This document shows positions 41,589 through 51,150 of a stretch of DNA of 64,000 nucleotides, piece by piece. Source of the DNA: Micromonospora musae (lineage in GTDB: Bacteria; Actinomycetota; Actinomycetes; Mycobacteriales; Micromonosporaceae); NCBI RefSeq assembly GCF_003626635.1, contig NZ_RAZT01000001.1, positions 124,001 through 188,000 of the forward strand. Reading direction: 5' to 3'. The translations under genes and the position numbers were made by a program. Below the pieces are notes generated by a model. The model was not told the DNA's origin and did not search any database. It saw only the letters and a program-made list of their open reading frames with translations. Position 1 is the stretch's first letter; every line of letters begins with the position of its first letter.

Positions 41589-43490
41589 ATGACAGGCCTG
41601 ACCGCCGAGCTCGTGGTCGATGGTCGTGACCCGCGGACCCCGGCGCTCGCCCCGGACGGGCGCCTGCTCTGCTACGTCCTCGCTCCCGCCACCCGGACCG
41701 GTGACCACCTCGACACCGAACTCTGGCTCGTCGACACCGATGGTGTCGTCGCATCGCGCCGGGCGACCGCTGACACCGCAACCGAATCCCGGCCCCGCTG
41801 GTCGGTCGACTCGCAGACGCTCTTCTTCCTCTCCGACCGTGCCGACCGCGGCACCCCGCAGCTGCACGGGCTCACCCTCGCCGACGGCACGACGACCACG
41901 TTGACCAGCTGGCACGGCGGCATCATCGACCACCTGCCGCTCACCGATCCCAACCTGGTCGCGCTGCTCGCCGAGGACGAACCCACCGAGCAGGACGCCC
42001 AACGCGCCCGGGACCGCGACGACGCGATCGTGGTCGGCGAGAGTGAACCGCGGGTCCGGTTGCGCCTGCTCGACCTGCGCACCGGCCGGGTCACCACCCC
42101 GGATGCCTTCGGTGACCGGCACGTCGTGGAGCTGCGGCAACGTCCCGACGGCGGACCACTCGCCGTGCTGACCGCTGCCAGCGCCGACAACGACTACGGC
42201 CCACGCACCGGCCAACTGCACCTTTTCGACCCGACGACCGGGGCTGCGGAGAACCTCGGACCGGTCGCCGCCGACGCGCGATCTCTGGCCTGGTGGCCGG
42301 GCGAGGACGGTTGGCACCTCGGTTACCTCGCGCTCACCCCGCCGATGCTGCAGGCCGGCACCGCCCTGATCGACCTGGCGGTAGAGAACCGCGTTCTGCG
42401 CAACCGCACCGCTGGTCTCCCGATGTGCCCCACCGAACTCTGCCAGACCGATGCCGCCCCACTGGTGGTCTTCGCCGACGGGCTGAACGCGACCCTGGCC
42501 CGGCTCGGCCCCACCGACCTCATGCCTCTGTCGCATCACCCCGGACGCCTCGACAACCTGACCGCTACCCCTGGTGGCGAGGAGATCGCGGTACTCACCG
42601 GCACCCGCTACCAACCCGCGAACGTCCATCTCGGGCCGCCGACCGGGCCGCTGCGCAGAATCACCAACACCCGCCCGGAGCTGGACGGCATCGCGCTCGG
42701 CACGCAACAACCGTTGGCCTACCACGCCGCCGACGGCCTCGAGCTGGACGGCCTGCTCGTACTGCCGGTCGGGAGAAGCGCGTCCGAGGGCCCGTTCCCG
42801 CTGGTCACGATCGTGCACGGAGGCCCGTACGATCGCTACGCCGATCGTCTCCAGTTGTCCTGGTCTCCCAGCGCGCAGTGGCTGGCCGCCGCCGGCTACG
42901 CGGTGTTTCTGCCCAACCCGCGCGGCGGTCAGGGCCACGGCCAGCACTTCGCCGCCAGCGTCGCCGGTCGGGTCGGACAGCAGGAGTGGACGGACATCCT
43001 TACCGGCATCGACCTGCTGATCGCCGAGGGCATCGCCGATCCGGACCGGCTGGGCATCGCCGGCTGGAGCCACGGCGGCTTCATGTCCGCCTGGGCCGTC
43101 GGCCAGACCGACCGTTTCCGCGCCGCGCTGGTCGGCGCCGGTGTCACCGACTGGGGCATGCTCGCCGCGACCGGGGAGAACGGCCAGTTCGAAGCCGCCC
43201 TCGGTGGCAGCACCGGCTGGTCCGGCATCGGCCCGCATCCGCACGACGCGGTCAGCCCGATCTCCTTCGCCAGCCAGATCCGCACTCCGGTGCTCATCCT
43301 TCATGGGGCTGAGGACACCAACGTTCCCCTCGGACAGGCCGTGTACCTGCACCGGGCGCTGCGCCACTTCGACGTCGAGCACGAGTTCGTGATCTACCCG
43401 AGAGAGGGTCACCCGATCCGGGAGCGCCAACACCAACTCGACGTCCTGCACCGGACTTGCGCCTGGTTCGATCGCTGGCTCCGGCTTTGA
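41589..43490 (+). CDS. S9 family prolyl oligopeptidase-like serine peptidase
   Basis: 633 residues. Residues 1-380 form a beta-propeller (WD40-like segments such as GRLLCYVLAP, ESRPRWSVDSQTLFFLSD); residues 390-633 are the alpha/beta hydrolase. The triad reads S494 (GWSHGG), D576 (HGAEDTNVP) and H608 (REGHPI). No signal peptide, so cytoplasmic acylaminoacyl- or dipeptidyl-peptidase activity is likely. Confidence 0.9.
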   Translation: MTGLTAELVVDGRDPRTPALAPDGRLLCYVLAPATRTGDHLDTELWLVDTDGVVASRRATADTATESRPRWSVDSQTLFFLSDRADRGTPQLHGLTLADGTTTTLTSWHGGIIDHLPLTDPNLVALLAEDEPTEQDAQRARDRDDAIVVGESEPRVRLRLLDLRTGRVTTPDAFGDRHVVELRQRPDGGPLAVLTAASADNDYGPRTGQLHLFDPTTGAAENLGPVAADARSLAWWPGEDGWHLGYLALTPPMLQAGTALIDLAVENRVLRNRTAGLPMCPTELCQTDAAPLVVFADGLNATLARLGPTDLMPLSHHPGRLDNLTATPGGEEIAVLTGTRYQPANVHLGPPTGPLRRITNTRPELDGIALGTQQPLAYHAADGLELDGLLVLPVGRSASEGPFPLVTIVHGGPYDRYADRLQLSWSPSAQWLAAAGYAVFLPNPRGGQGHGQHFAASVAGRVGQQEWTDILTGIDLLIAEGIADPDRLGIAGWSHGGFMSAWAVGQTDRFRAALVGAGVTDWGMLAATGENGQFEAALGGSTGWSGIGPHPHDAVSPISFASQIRTPVLILHGAEDTNVPLGQAVYLHRALRHFDVEHEFVIYPREGHPIRERQHQLDVLHRTCAWFDRWLRL

Positions 43491-43607
43491 CCGGGGCGCG
43501 TGGACCAGACGTCGTTGCTTCCCGACCGGTCGTTGCCGACCTGAGCTGACCTTCAGGCCGTAGGCGGAACTCGGGTCCGCCCGGCGCGTCTCGGCGCGGT
43601 CGGCGCT

Positions 43608-43629
43608 CATTATCGGATTACCGGTAATG
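43608..43629. promoter_or_regulatory. A+T-rich inverted repeat at edge of decayed island
   Basis: CATTATCGG-ATTA-CCGGTAATG, nine-bp arms with eight matches; it contains the 12-bp perfect palindrome ATTACCGGTAAT (43617-43628). It opens a locally A+T-rich stretch. Confidence 0.45.
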
Positions 43630-43775
43630 CCAATGCGACAAATGATGCGGACTATTTGGACATAACGTAGCTACATCATAATGACTGTTATGTGCGGCGA
43701 GGAATCCGCGCGCGTGCTCGCTTCCGTGAGGCTGTCGTCCTGGCTCAGTGAAAGTGATGCCGTAGCGTCGCCGGG

Positions 43776-44166
43776 GTGGGTCTGCTGTTGGCGCTTCGCC
43801 CTCCACAGCCGCGTTCGAAGAGCCTGCGTCGTGCTACCCGGACGCAGCGGCGTGAGCGCCACCGCGCTCACGCCGAAGAGTGGGCTACGGCCGAGGAACG
43901 CGGGTTGCTGCTTGACGTGTCGGTGGAGGAGCTGCTGCCGTTGATGAACGCGGCCGGGGAATCGACTTCCGATCTTGGGCCAGCTGGACCCATGGTCGGA
44001 TGGCGTACTCAGCCGTGAGGATCTGCCGCGGCTAGACGTCGAAGTCGACCGTCTGGAGGCGGCGGCGGATAACGACGTGGAGTGTGAGCTGGTGGCGGCG
44101 CTACGGGCATTGCTGACGCGGTGGCGCGACGAGCCCGGCCTGGTGCTCCACTGGTACGGAGATTGA
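43776..44166 (+). pseudogene. Frameshifted small hypothetical gene
   Basis: One frame gives ERGLLLDVSVEELLPLMNAAG up to about 43956. A different frame from 43975 gives LGQLDPWSDGVLSREDLPRL ... LVLHWYGD, the C-terminal pattern of a small actinobacterial protein family (typical ending LDPYGD ... FVGD). The two halves appear to belong together but are out of frame across 43950-43975. Function unknown. Confidence 0.4.
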
Positions 44167-44197
44167 TTCCGTTCGGCGACAGGGATGTTGCCCGACA

Positions 44198-44503
44198 TGG
44201 GTCAACTTCGTTGCACGCAAGGCGGACGGAACGGGCGTCGTGGTCGACTGCCGCCCTGCGTCCCAAGTCAAGCCGCGCGACGCGGTGGGATTCGAGGCCA
44301 CCGTGCGGGCCTGCGCGGATCTCGGTTGGGACTGCCGGCTGGTCCACGGACATGAAGCGGTGTGGTTGGCCAACGTGCAGTGGTTGCCCGGGTATCGACA
44401 TCCTCGCCATCTCGTCGAACCTGTCGCGGCCTTCCGGCGGCGGATTGATCATGGAGGTGTCGGGCGGGGGAGAGGCGGACGTCCGGCCGCCCCTCGTTCG
44501 TAG
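44198..44503 (+). pseudogene. C-terminal fragment of TnsA-like transposase endonuclease subunit
   Basis: The frame WVNFVARKADGTGVVVDCRP, followed by AVGFEATVRACADLGWDCRLVHG and ANVQWLPGYRHPRH, matches the catalytic-core region of TnsA-like heteromeric transposase endonuclease subunits of actinobacteria. The N-terminal half is missing and the C-terminus runs into unrelated Arg/Gly-rich sequence. It is a relic of a Tn7-like element. Confidence 0.5.
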
Positions 44504-44531
44504 CGGGCGACCGGACGTCGTCATGGCGAGA

Positions 44532-45104
44532 TCAGCAGGTGCGGGAGTTGTAGGTGGCCCAGTAGGGGCCGCCGCCCTGGGGCGGGTAGAACCTGTAGTT
44601 CCCGTCGGGCGAACGCTGCAACACGAACTCGTGTGAGCTGTACGTGCTCCTGGAGCCCCGTGCCCCCTGGTACACCACGTACAACCATCCGTTCTGGTTG
44701 TCGCGCTGCACGAGCTTGTCGCCAGCCTTCGTCCAGCTGTTCCGGCCGGCGGAGCCGTCTGCGACGAGGCTCTTGTCGCGCTGGAAATTCCTCGTTGCGG
44801 CATCGGTCTGGTCGCCGAAGACGCCGTCGATCCCGGACGAGGGCAGGTAACCATTCGCCCAGAGAATGGTCTGCCACAGACAGGCGACGTTCGAGTTGCG
44901 GTGCGTGGTGACGTTGACGACGCCCTCGTCATCGAAGTCGTCGGGTACCACGCCGCTGCCGTAGACGTACGCCCGGCCGGAGTAGGAGCCACTGGCCGCG
45001 GCCGGCGTGGCGGTGGCGACGTTGATGCCGATGGCCAACAGCGCGCCGACTACCGGGACAGCAGCCTTACGGAGCACGCGGCGGGTGGAGTGGAGTGAAG
45101 ACAT
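44532..45104 (-). CDS. Secreted peptidoglycan-binding-domain protein
   Basis: 190 residues. A Sec signal peptide (RRVLRKAAVPVVGALLAIGI ... TPAAAS) is cleaved near residue 38. Residues 70-131 resemble a PG_binding_1 domain (VACLWQTILWANGYL, IDGVFGDQTDAATRNFQ). The C-terminal 55 residues are Tyr-rich and end in a Cys. ATG 45104 has GAAGGAGA upstream. It is divergent from the AfsR-type regulator. Confidence 0.82.
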   Translation of the reverse strand: MSSLHSTRRVLRKAAVPVVGALLAIGINVATATPAAASGSYSGRAYVYGSGVVPDDFDDEGVVNVTTHRNSNVACLWQTILWANGYLPSSGIDGVFGDQTDAATRNFQRDKSLVADGSAGRNSWTKAGDKLVQRDNQNGWLYVVYQGARGSRSTYSSHEFVLQRSPDGNYRFYPPQGGGPYWATYNSRTC

Positions 45105-45307
45105 GCATCTCCTTCGTTGAGAATCACTCGGGGCGGAACGATGACAAGGGACAAACTGGGCGCAGCGGCCGCTCGGTGGCCTCACCGGGGGTGCTGTCGA
45201 ATCGAGCAGTGTGGACGGTCGAACGGTACGGTGGGGCCCGTACAATCGCCGCACAATCGGCGTACAGACCAGCTACCCGGTCCTGTCATCTGGGTATGGC
45301 GCACCCG

Positions 45308-48160
45308 ATGACAGATCGCAGCGCCACACGTGAGGTGCCTGTGCGTTTCGACCTCCTCGGCCCGCTCCGGGTGTACCGCGAAGGCCGGCCGGTTCCGCTG
45401 GGCTCGGTGAAACAGCGTCTCCTCTTGGCCACCCTGCTGCTGCGCCCGAATGAGGTGGTCGGCTCCAACGAGTTGGCCGCGATGCTGTGGGGCGACGAAC
45501 AGCCGGCGTCCGCCGCGGCGAACCTGCGCACCTACGTGCGGGGGCTGCGGCAGTCGTTGGGTGGCGGGGCGCCCTGGGATGGGATAACCGCTGCGGCCGG
45601 CGGCTACCTGCTTCGGGTGGGGCCGGGCGAGCGGGACCTGGACCTGTTCGACGCGGCGGCGGCGCGGGGCCGTGACGCTCTCGCCGTATCGGATGTCGAC
45701 CGCGCCGAGGCCGAACTCTCCGCCGCGGTGGGCCTGTGGCGTGGGGCCCCGCTCTCCGACCTGCCCTTGCGTTCGGCGCTGGCGCGGCGGGTGGCGCAGG
45801 TGGAGGAGCGCCGGCTGCTCGCCGAGGAAGACTACGCCGAGGCGGTGCTGGCCCTCGGCGCGCCGGCCGAGGTGGTGCACCGGCTGCGGGGCCTGCTCGA
45901 CCGGCATCCGCTGCGGCAGCGGGCGTGGGGCCAGCTGATGGTGGGCCTGTACCGCATCGGCGACGTGGCCGGTGCCCTGGAGGCCTTCCGGCAGGCGCGG
46001 CATGCGCTCGCGGAGGAGACTGGCCTCGATCCCGCGCCGGAACTCACCAGGTTGTACGACGACATCCTGCATCACCGCCCGGAACTGGCAGCGAAACCAC
46101 CAACAGGCGGGGACGGGCCGACGCCGGTCACGGCACCGGCGCCGGCGCCGCTCGTCCAGTACCCCGAACAGCTACCGCGTGGGGTGCCGGAGTTCGTTGG
46201 TCGCAGCGCCGAGTTGACCAGCCTCGACGCCCTCCTGGACGACGGGGCGCGGAGGCCGACGACCGTGGTCATAGCCGCGGTGTCCGGCATGGCCGGAGTC
46301 GGCAAGACCGCCCTGACGTTGCACTGGGCGCACCGGGTGGCCGACCGCTTCCCCGACGGCCAGCTCTATGTGAACCTTCGCGGCTATGACGAGGCCGGTG
46401 CGGTGTCCCCGCCCGACGCCCTGTCCGGCTTCCTCGAAGCGCTCGGCGTGCCCCACGCCCGGATACCCTCCGGCATGGAGGCCCGGACCGGGCTCTACCG
46501 CAGCCTGCTGGCCTCCCGCCGGATGCTCGTGGTGCTCGACAACGCTCGCGACTCCGCCCAGGTTCGCGCCCTGCTGCCCGGTGGCGGTGGCTGCATGGTC
46601 GTGGTCACGAGCCGCGACCGGCTCGGCGGCCTGATCGCCGCCGAGTGCGCCACGCCGTTGACACTCGGCGTACTCACGGCGGAGGAGTCGATGAGTCTGC
46701 TCGCCAGCCGGCTCGGCACCGGCCGCCTGGCCTCCGAGCCGACGGCGGTGACCGACATCGTCGAGGCCGCCGGCCGTCTCCCACTGGCGCTGTCGATAGT
46801 GGCGGCCCGCGCCGCCACTCATCCCACGTTTCCGCTCGGCGCCATCGCGGCCGAACTGCACTCGGCCGAGGCAAGGCTGGACGCGCTGGCCGACGGCGAC
46901 GTCCGGCGCGTCTTCTCCTGGTCGTACCTGGCGCTGGGGCAGGACGCGGCCCGGCTGTTCACCCTGTTGGGGCTGCATCCGGGCCCGGACCTGACCGCCG
47001 CCGCGGCCGCGGCGCTCGCCGGCGTGTCCACTGCGGCCGTCACGCCGCGACTGCGCGAGTTGACCCGGCTCCACCTGCTGAACGAGCACACGCCCGGCCG
47101 GTACGCCTTCCACGACCTCCTGCGCGCCTACGCGGCCGAGCTCGCGGAGTCGTCGGAGCACGCCGACGAACGCGCGGCCGCCCGGCAGCGCCTGTACGAC
47201 CACTACCTGCACGCCGCCTATCGGGCCGCGCGGCTGCTCCAGCCGCAGTGGCCCCCGATCGATCCGGTGCCGCCGCTGCCCGTACCCGCCCGGCGGCCGG
47301 TGACCGATCACGACGACGCGCTCGCCTGGTTCACAGCCGAGCATCAGGCCCTGGTTCGGGTGGTTCGGCAGGCCGCCGAGAACAGCTTCGAGGCGTACGC
47401 CTGGCAGATCGCCTGGTCATTGAACACCTTCACGGCGCCGCGCGGCCTGTGGCAGGATCAGCTCGCCACCCAACGGGTCGCGCTGGCCGCCGCAGAGAGA
47501 ATCGACGACCTCGCCGGCCAGGCCGCCGCCAACCGGCTGCTCTCCCGCGCACTGACCCGACTCGGTGACCACGACGCCGCCGAGCACCGGCTGAAGCGGG
47601 CACTCGAGCTGCACGAACGCCTCGGCGATCCGACTGGTCAGGCCCAGATCCTGCACAACTACTGTGAACTCTGCTACCTGGACGGCAGGCTCGACGAGGC
47701 GCTCGCGCACGGTCGTGAGGCGCTGCGGCTCTACCGGCTGGCCGGTAACCGCTCGGGGGAAGCCCGGACACTCAACGCGATCGGTTGGCTGTTGGCTACT
47801 ACCGGCGACTATGCGCAGGCCATCGAGAGCTGCACCGAAGCACTCGCCCAGCAAGAACAGAGCGGCGACCGCAACGGCCAGGCCGCGACGCTGGACAGCC
47901 TCGGCTTCGCCTATGACCGCCTCGGCGAACGCGACCGCGCGGCCGACTGCTACGAGCGAGCGATCCAACTCTTCCGCGACTCCGCCGATCGGTATCACGA
48001 GGCGGAGACCCTCATCCGGCTCGGGGACACCCGGGAAGGGATGGGCGACCAGACCGCTGCTGCCGCCGCCTGGCGCCAGGCCGTACGGATCTACGAGGAC
48101 GTGGGCGACCCCGCGGCCGAGGAGACCCGCCGCCGCCTCGAACGCCTGGCTCCCTCCTAG
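45308..48160 (+). CDS. AfsR/SARP-type regulator with NB-ARC and TPR domains
   Basis: 950 residues. Residues 10-105 are an OmpR-like DNA-binding domain, 110-255 the bacterial transcriptional activation domain, 290-560 an NB-ARC ATPase with Walker A GMAGVGKT (327-334), and 690-950 tetratricopeptide repeats (for example GDYAQAIESCTEALAQQEQSGD). The architecture matches AfsR, which integrates kinase signals to switch on secondary metabolism. The start may lie at ATG 45296 or GTG 45341 instead; none has a good ribosome site. No biosynthetic cluster adjoins it. Confidence 0.88.
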   Translation: MTDRSATREVPVRFDLLGPLRVYREGRPVPLGSVKQRLLLATLLLRPNEVVGSNELAAMLWGDEQPASAAANLRTYVRGLRQSLGGGAPWDGITAAAGGYLLRVGPGERDLDLFDAAAARGRDALAVSDVDRAEAELSAAVGLWRGAPLSDLPLRSALARRVAQVEERRLLAEEDYAEAVLALGAPAEVVHRLRGLLDRHPLRQRAWGQLMVGLYRIGDVAGALEAFRQARHALAEETGLDPAPELTRLYDDILHHRPELAAKPPTGGDGPTPVTAPAPAPLVQYPEQLPRGVPEFVGRSAELTSLDALLDDGARRPTTVVIAAVSGMAGVGKTALTLHWAHRVADRFPDGQLYVNLRGYDEAGAVSPPDALSGFLEALGVPHARIPSGMEARTGLYRSLLASRRMLVVLDNARDSAQVRALLPGGGGCMVVVTSRDRLGGLIAAECATPLTLGVLTAEESMSLLASRLGTGRLASEPTAVTDIVEAAGRLPLALSIVAARAATHPTFPLGAIAAELHSAEARLDALADGDVRRVFSWSYLALGQDAARLFTLLGLHPGPDLTAAAAAALAGVSTAAVTPRLRELTRLHLLNEHTPGRYAFHDLLRAYAAELAESSEHADERAAARQRLYDHYLHAAYRAARLLQPQWPPIDPVPPLPVPARRPVTDHDDALAWFTAEHQALVRVVRQAAENSFEAYAWQIAWSLNTFTAPRGLWQDQLATQRVALAAAERIDDLAGQAAANRLLSRALTRLGDHDAAEHRLKRALELHERLGDPTGQAQILHNYCELCYLDGRLDEALAHGREALRLYRLAGNRSGEARTLNAIGWLLATTGDYAQAIESCTEALAQQEQSGDRNGQAATLDSLGFAYDRLGERDRAADCYERAIQLFRDSADRYHEAETLIRLGDTREGMGDQTAAAAAWRQAVRIYEDVGDPAAEETRRRLERLAPS

Positions 48161-48355
48161 AACAGGACGAGCGACTCCTTCACCCCTCATCGTTCGGCGC
48201 GGCCAAGGTGAACGGGTACGTCGAGCGGGGCATCGCGGGCAGCGCGCGGCTGGTGTTCGGCGATCGCCCATGGCCGAGAGCGGCGTCCAGCACTTCTGAC
48301 CCGGACCCGCCTCGGCACGGTCGAGGTCCGGCAGGGCGGCCGGTCCGCGCCGAAC

Positions 48356-49822
48356 TCAGGTGCGGGCGCCGCCGAGCCCGAGCAGCACGGCGAGCCCGAG
48401 GGCGCTGCGCGGGGCGTACGGGACCCGCCACAACCCGCCGTGCGCCGCGGCGTACGCCTCGTCCTGCCAGGGTTGGGCGAACGCCGGGCCGCCGGTGCGC
48501 AGGTTGTGCACGAGCAGCGCGGCCATCAGGGTGTTGCTGGTCGCCGGGTCGAACACCTCGATGCCGAACCGGTGCGCCCCGGCGTACGCGGCGGCGAGTG
48601 CCCGGTTGCGCAGCACCGAACGGGTCCGGGTGGGCGGTGCGACGGTGAACGACACGGTCGCGCCCGCCTCCCGTGCGACGGTGGCCCGCCACCGCTGCAA
48701 CCGTTTGGCCAGCGCGTAGTTGGGTCCCTGCTGCGCTACCAGACTGTCGTTGACGCCGGGATCGGCGCCCGGCGGATAGCTACGCCGTAGCAGCCGGCCG
48801 GCGGAGAGCATCCGCAACGCGCGGTGGATGTTTCCGCGCTTCGCGTACCCCTGGTCGGCGTGGCTTACCGCGTCGGCGGGGACGGCGAAGACGTCGGTGG
48901 GGGTGGCGAGGAACGCCAGAGCCGTGTCCGGGCGGTGCTCCTGGAGGTGCCGGGTGAGCGCGTCGACGGCCACCGCGACCCGGACGTTCGTGGCCCCGTC
49001 GGCGTAGACGTAGTTGCCGAGCACGAGTCGGCCGTCGAACTGTCGCAGCCACTGGGCCACCTGCGGCAGCCGGTGCAGCAGGTCGGCGCCCGCCTGCGCG
49101 GCGAGCGTCCGGTCGTCGCCGTCGGCGGCGCTGCCGGGACGCAACGGCAGGTGGAGTCGGCCGCCGTGGCGGCGGGCCGTCTGCACCAGGCGCCGCCAGA
49201 TCTCCGGCCGGGGCAGGTCGATCGCCACGACCTCGCCGCCCCACCGCAACACCGACGTCAGGGGACCCATCTCGGCGCCCGCGCCGAGCACGACGATCCG
49301 CTGGTCACGTAGGTCCAACCAGTCGGGGTTCGCGATCACCGTGGCCACCGCCTCGGCGCACGAGGGTTCGACGACACCCGCCGTCACCCAGGCGTCGAGC
49401 CGGCGGCGCAGGTCGTCGCCGCGCAGCCGCTGGCCGCGGTACGGCAGCGAGAGCTCCCGCTCGACCGGGCCGGCGCCGGTGACGGTGGCCGTACCCAACG
49501 CCGGCTGGTCGCCGGAGGCCGAGAAGACCTCACCGAGCCCCGCCTCGCGGCCGTCGTCGTCGATGACCGTCATGCGGCCGTGCAGGGAAGCCAACCCGGC
49601 GCGGGCGATGGTGAGCGCGGCGTCGGCGGAGAGCAGCCCCGCCTCCACGAGCCGGCGGAAGTGGCCGAGGTAGCCGTGCCGCCAGTCAGTCTCGTGCTCG
49701 GCGGATCGGGCGCCGACCGGGTCGACCGCGCGCAGCGCGTCCGCGACGACCGCCCGGCCGAGCGCGGTGGTGCTGCGCTTGCCCCCGGTCACGGGAAAGA
49801 CCACCCCGGTCGGACCCTCCAC
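48356..49822 (-). CDS. Large conserved hypothetical protein with Rossmann-like motif
   Basis: 488 residues. RIVVLGAGAEMGPLTSVLRWGGEVVAIDL looks like a nucleotide-binding betaalphabeta unit at about residue 205; the rest, including PADAVSHADQGYAKRGNIHRALRML, is not recognised. A dehydrogenase or methyltransferase-like role is possible. GTG 49822 is chosen because GAAGGAGC precedes it. The 195 bp between it and the AfsR-type gene, and 289 bp before the next gene, hold nothing I can support. Confidence 0.65.
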   Translation of the reverse strand: MEGPTGVVFPVTGGKRSTTALGRAVVADALRAVDPVGARSAEHETDWRHGYLGHFRRLVEAGLLSADAALTIARAGLASLHGRMTVIDDDGREAGLGEVFSASGDQPALGTATVTGAGPVERELSLPYRGQRLRGDDLRRRLDAWVTAGVVEPSCAEAVATVIANPDWLDLRDQRIVVLGAGAEMGPLTSVLRWGGEVVAIDLPRPEIWRRLVQTARRHGGRLHLPLRPGSAADGDDRTLAAQAGADLLHRLPQVAQWLRQFDGRLVLGNYVYADGATNVRVAVAVDALTRHLQEHRPDTALAFLATPTDVFAVPADAVSHADQGYAKRGNIHRALRMLSAGRLLRRSYPPGADPGVNDSLVAQQGPNYALAKRLQRWRATVAREAGATVSFTVAPPTRTRSVLRNRALAAAYAGAHRFGIEVFDPATSNTLMAALLVHNLRTGGPAFAQPWQDEAYAAAHGGLWRVPYAPRSALGLAVLLGLGGART

Positions 49823-50111
49823 GGTCGCTCCTTCCCGTCCCGCCGTCGCACACCTCCGCGCCACTCTGCCTGATGCCGAGCCGGAGCGCACGGCCGCGTC
49901 GATGCGCTCAGCTCGCTCGGGCAGCTCCCTCGGAGCGGTTCGCGCCGCCGACCAGGGCGGGGAGGTCCCGACCGGCCACACGCGACGTTTCGCGCCCGGA
50001 GTTCACCGCGCCGACCCGGCGAGGCCGCGGGAACGGGTCGTACGCCCCGGAGGGTGGGCGCGCGAACTCCGGTGCGAAGATCGGCGCTGTTCCTCGACCG
50101 GAAGGAGAGCA

Positions 50112-51140
50112 ATGCGCTACCGGACCCTGGGCGCCACCGGCACGGTGGTGTCGACCCTCTGCCTCGGCACGATGACCTTCGGCTCGGAGACCGACGAGGC
50201 GGGCAGTTTCGCCCAGCTGGACCGGTTCGTCGAGGCCGGCGGCACGTTCATCGACACCGCCGACGTCTACTCCGCCGGGATCTCGGAGGAGATCGTCGGT
50301 CGGTGGTTGCGGGCGCGGCCCGGCGTGCGCGACCGGGTGGTGCTGGCCACCAAGGGCCGGTTCCCGATGGGTACGGGAGCCAACGACGCCGGCCTGTCCC
50401 GGGTGCACCTGACCCGCGCCCTGGACGCGAGCCTGCGGCGGCTCGGGGTGGAGGCCGTCGACCTCTACCAGGCGCACGCCTGGGATCCGCTGACTCCGCT
50501 GCCGGAGACGCTGCGCTTCTTCGACGACGCGATCCGCGCCGGCAAGATCCGTTACGCCGGGGTCAGCAACTTCACCGGCTGGCAACTGCAGAAGGCGGCG
50601 CTGCTCACCCAGCACCTCAACCTCAACCCGATCGTGACCCTGCAGCCGCAGTACAACCTGCTGGCCCGGGAGATCGAGTTCGAGTTGGTGCCGGTCTGCG
50701 AGAACGAGGGCATCGGCATCCTGCCGTGGTCCCCGCTCGGCGGCGGGTGGCTGACCGGCAAGTACCGCCGGGACACCCCGCCGACGGGCGCCACCCGGCT
50801 CGGCGAGAACCCCGAGCGCGGCGTCGAGGCGTACGCGGGACGCAACGCCGAGGAACGCACCTGGCGGGTGCTCGACGCGGTGCGGCGAATCGCCGACGAC
50901 CGGGGCGTGTCCATGTCGGCAGTGGCGCTGGCCTGGTTGGCGGCCCGGCCGGCGGTCACCTCGGTGATCCTCGGAGCGCGCACCACCGAGCAGCTGGACG
51001 ACAACCTCACCGCCGCGGATCTGCTCCTCGACCCGGAGCAGATGCGCCTGTTGGACGAGGCGAGCGCCCCGCCGGTCGGCGACTACCCGTACGGTCTGCC
51101 GGGCGTGCAGCAGCGCGGCCGGGACCTGCCGACCGGCTGA
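50112..51140 (+). CDS. Aldo/keto reductase
   Basis: 342 residues. [18 protein letters not shown] carries the catalytic Asp and Tyr, [11 protein letters not shown] the Lys, and [10 protein letters not shown] the His. It reduces aldehydes or ketones with NADPH. AAGGAGAG precedes ATG 50112. It ends ten bases before the convergent LtrA gene. Confidence 0.92.
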   Translation: MRYRTLGATGTVVSTLCLGTMTFGSETDEAGSFAQLDRFVEAGGTFIDTADVYSAGISEEIVGRWLRARPGVRDRVVLATKGRFPMGTGANDAGLSRVHLTRALDASLRRLGVEAVDLYQAHAWDPLTPLPETLRFFDDAIRAGKIRYAGVSNFTGWQLQKAALLTQHLNLNPIVTLQPQYNLLAREIEFELVPVCENEGIGILPWSPLGGGWLTGKYRRDTPPTGATRLGENPERGVEAYAGRNAEERTWRVLDAVRRIADDRGVSMSAVALAWLAARPAVTSVILGARTTEQLDDNLTAADLLLDPEQMRLLDEASAPPVGDYPYGLPGVQQRGRDLPTG

Positions 51141-51150
51141 GCCGGCCGTT

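Noticed and set aside
48180..48355. Possible short gene between the AfsR-type regulator and the hypothetical gene
   Set aside because: Frames are short and match nothing; best read as spacer.
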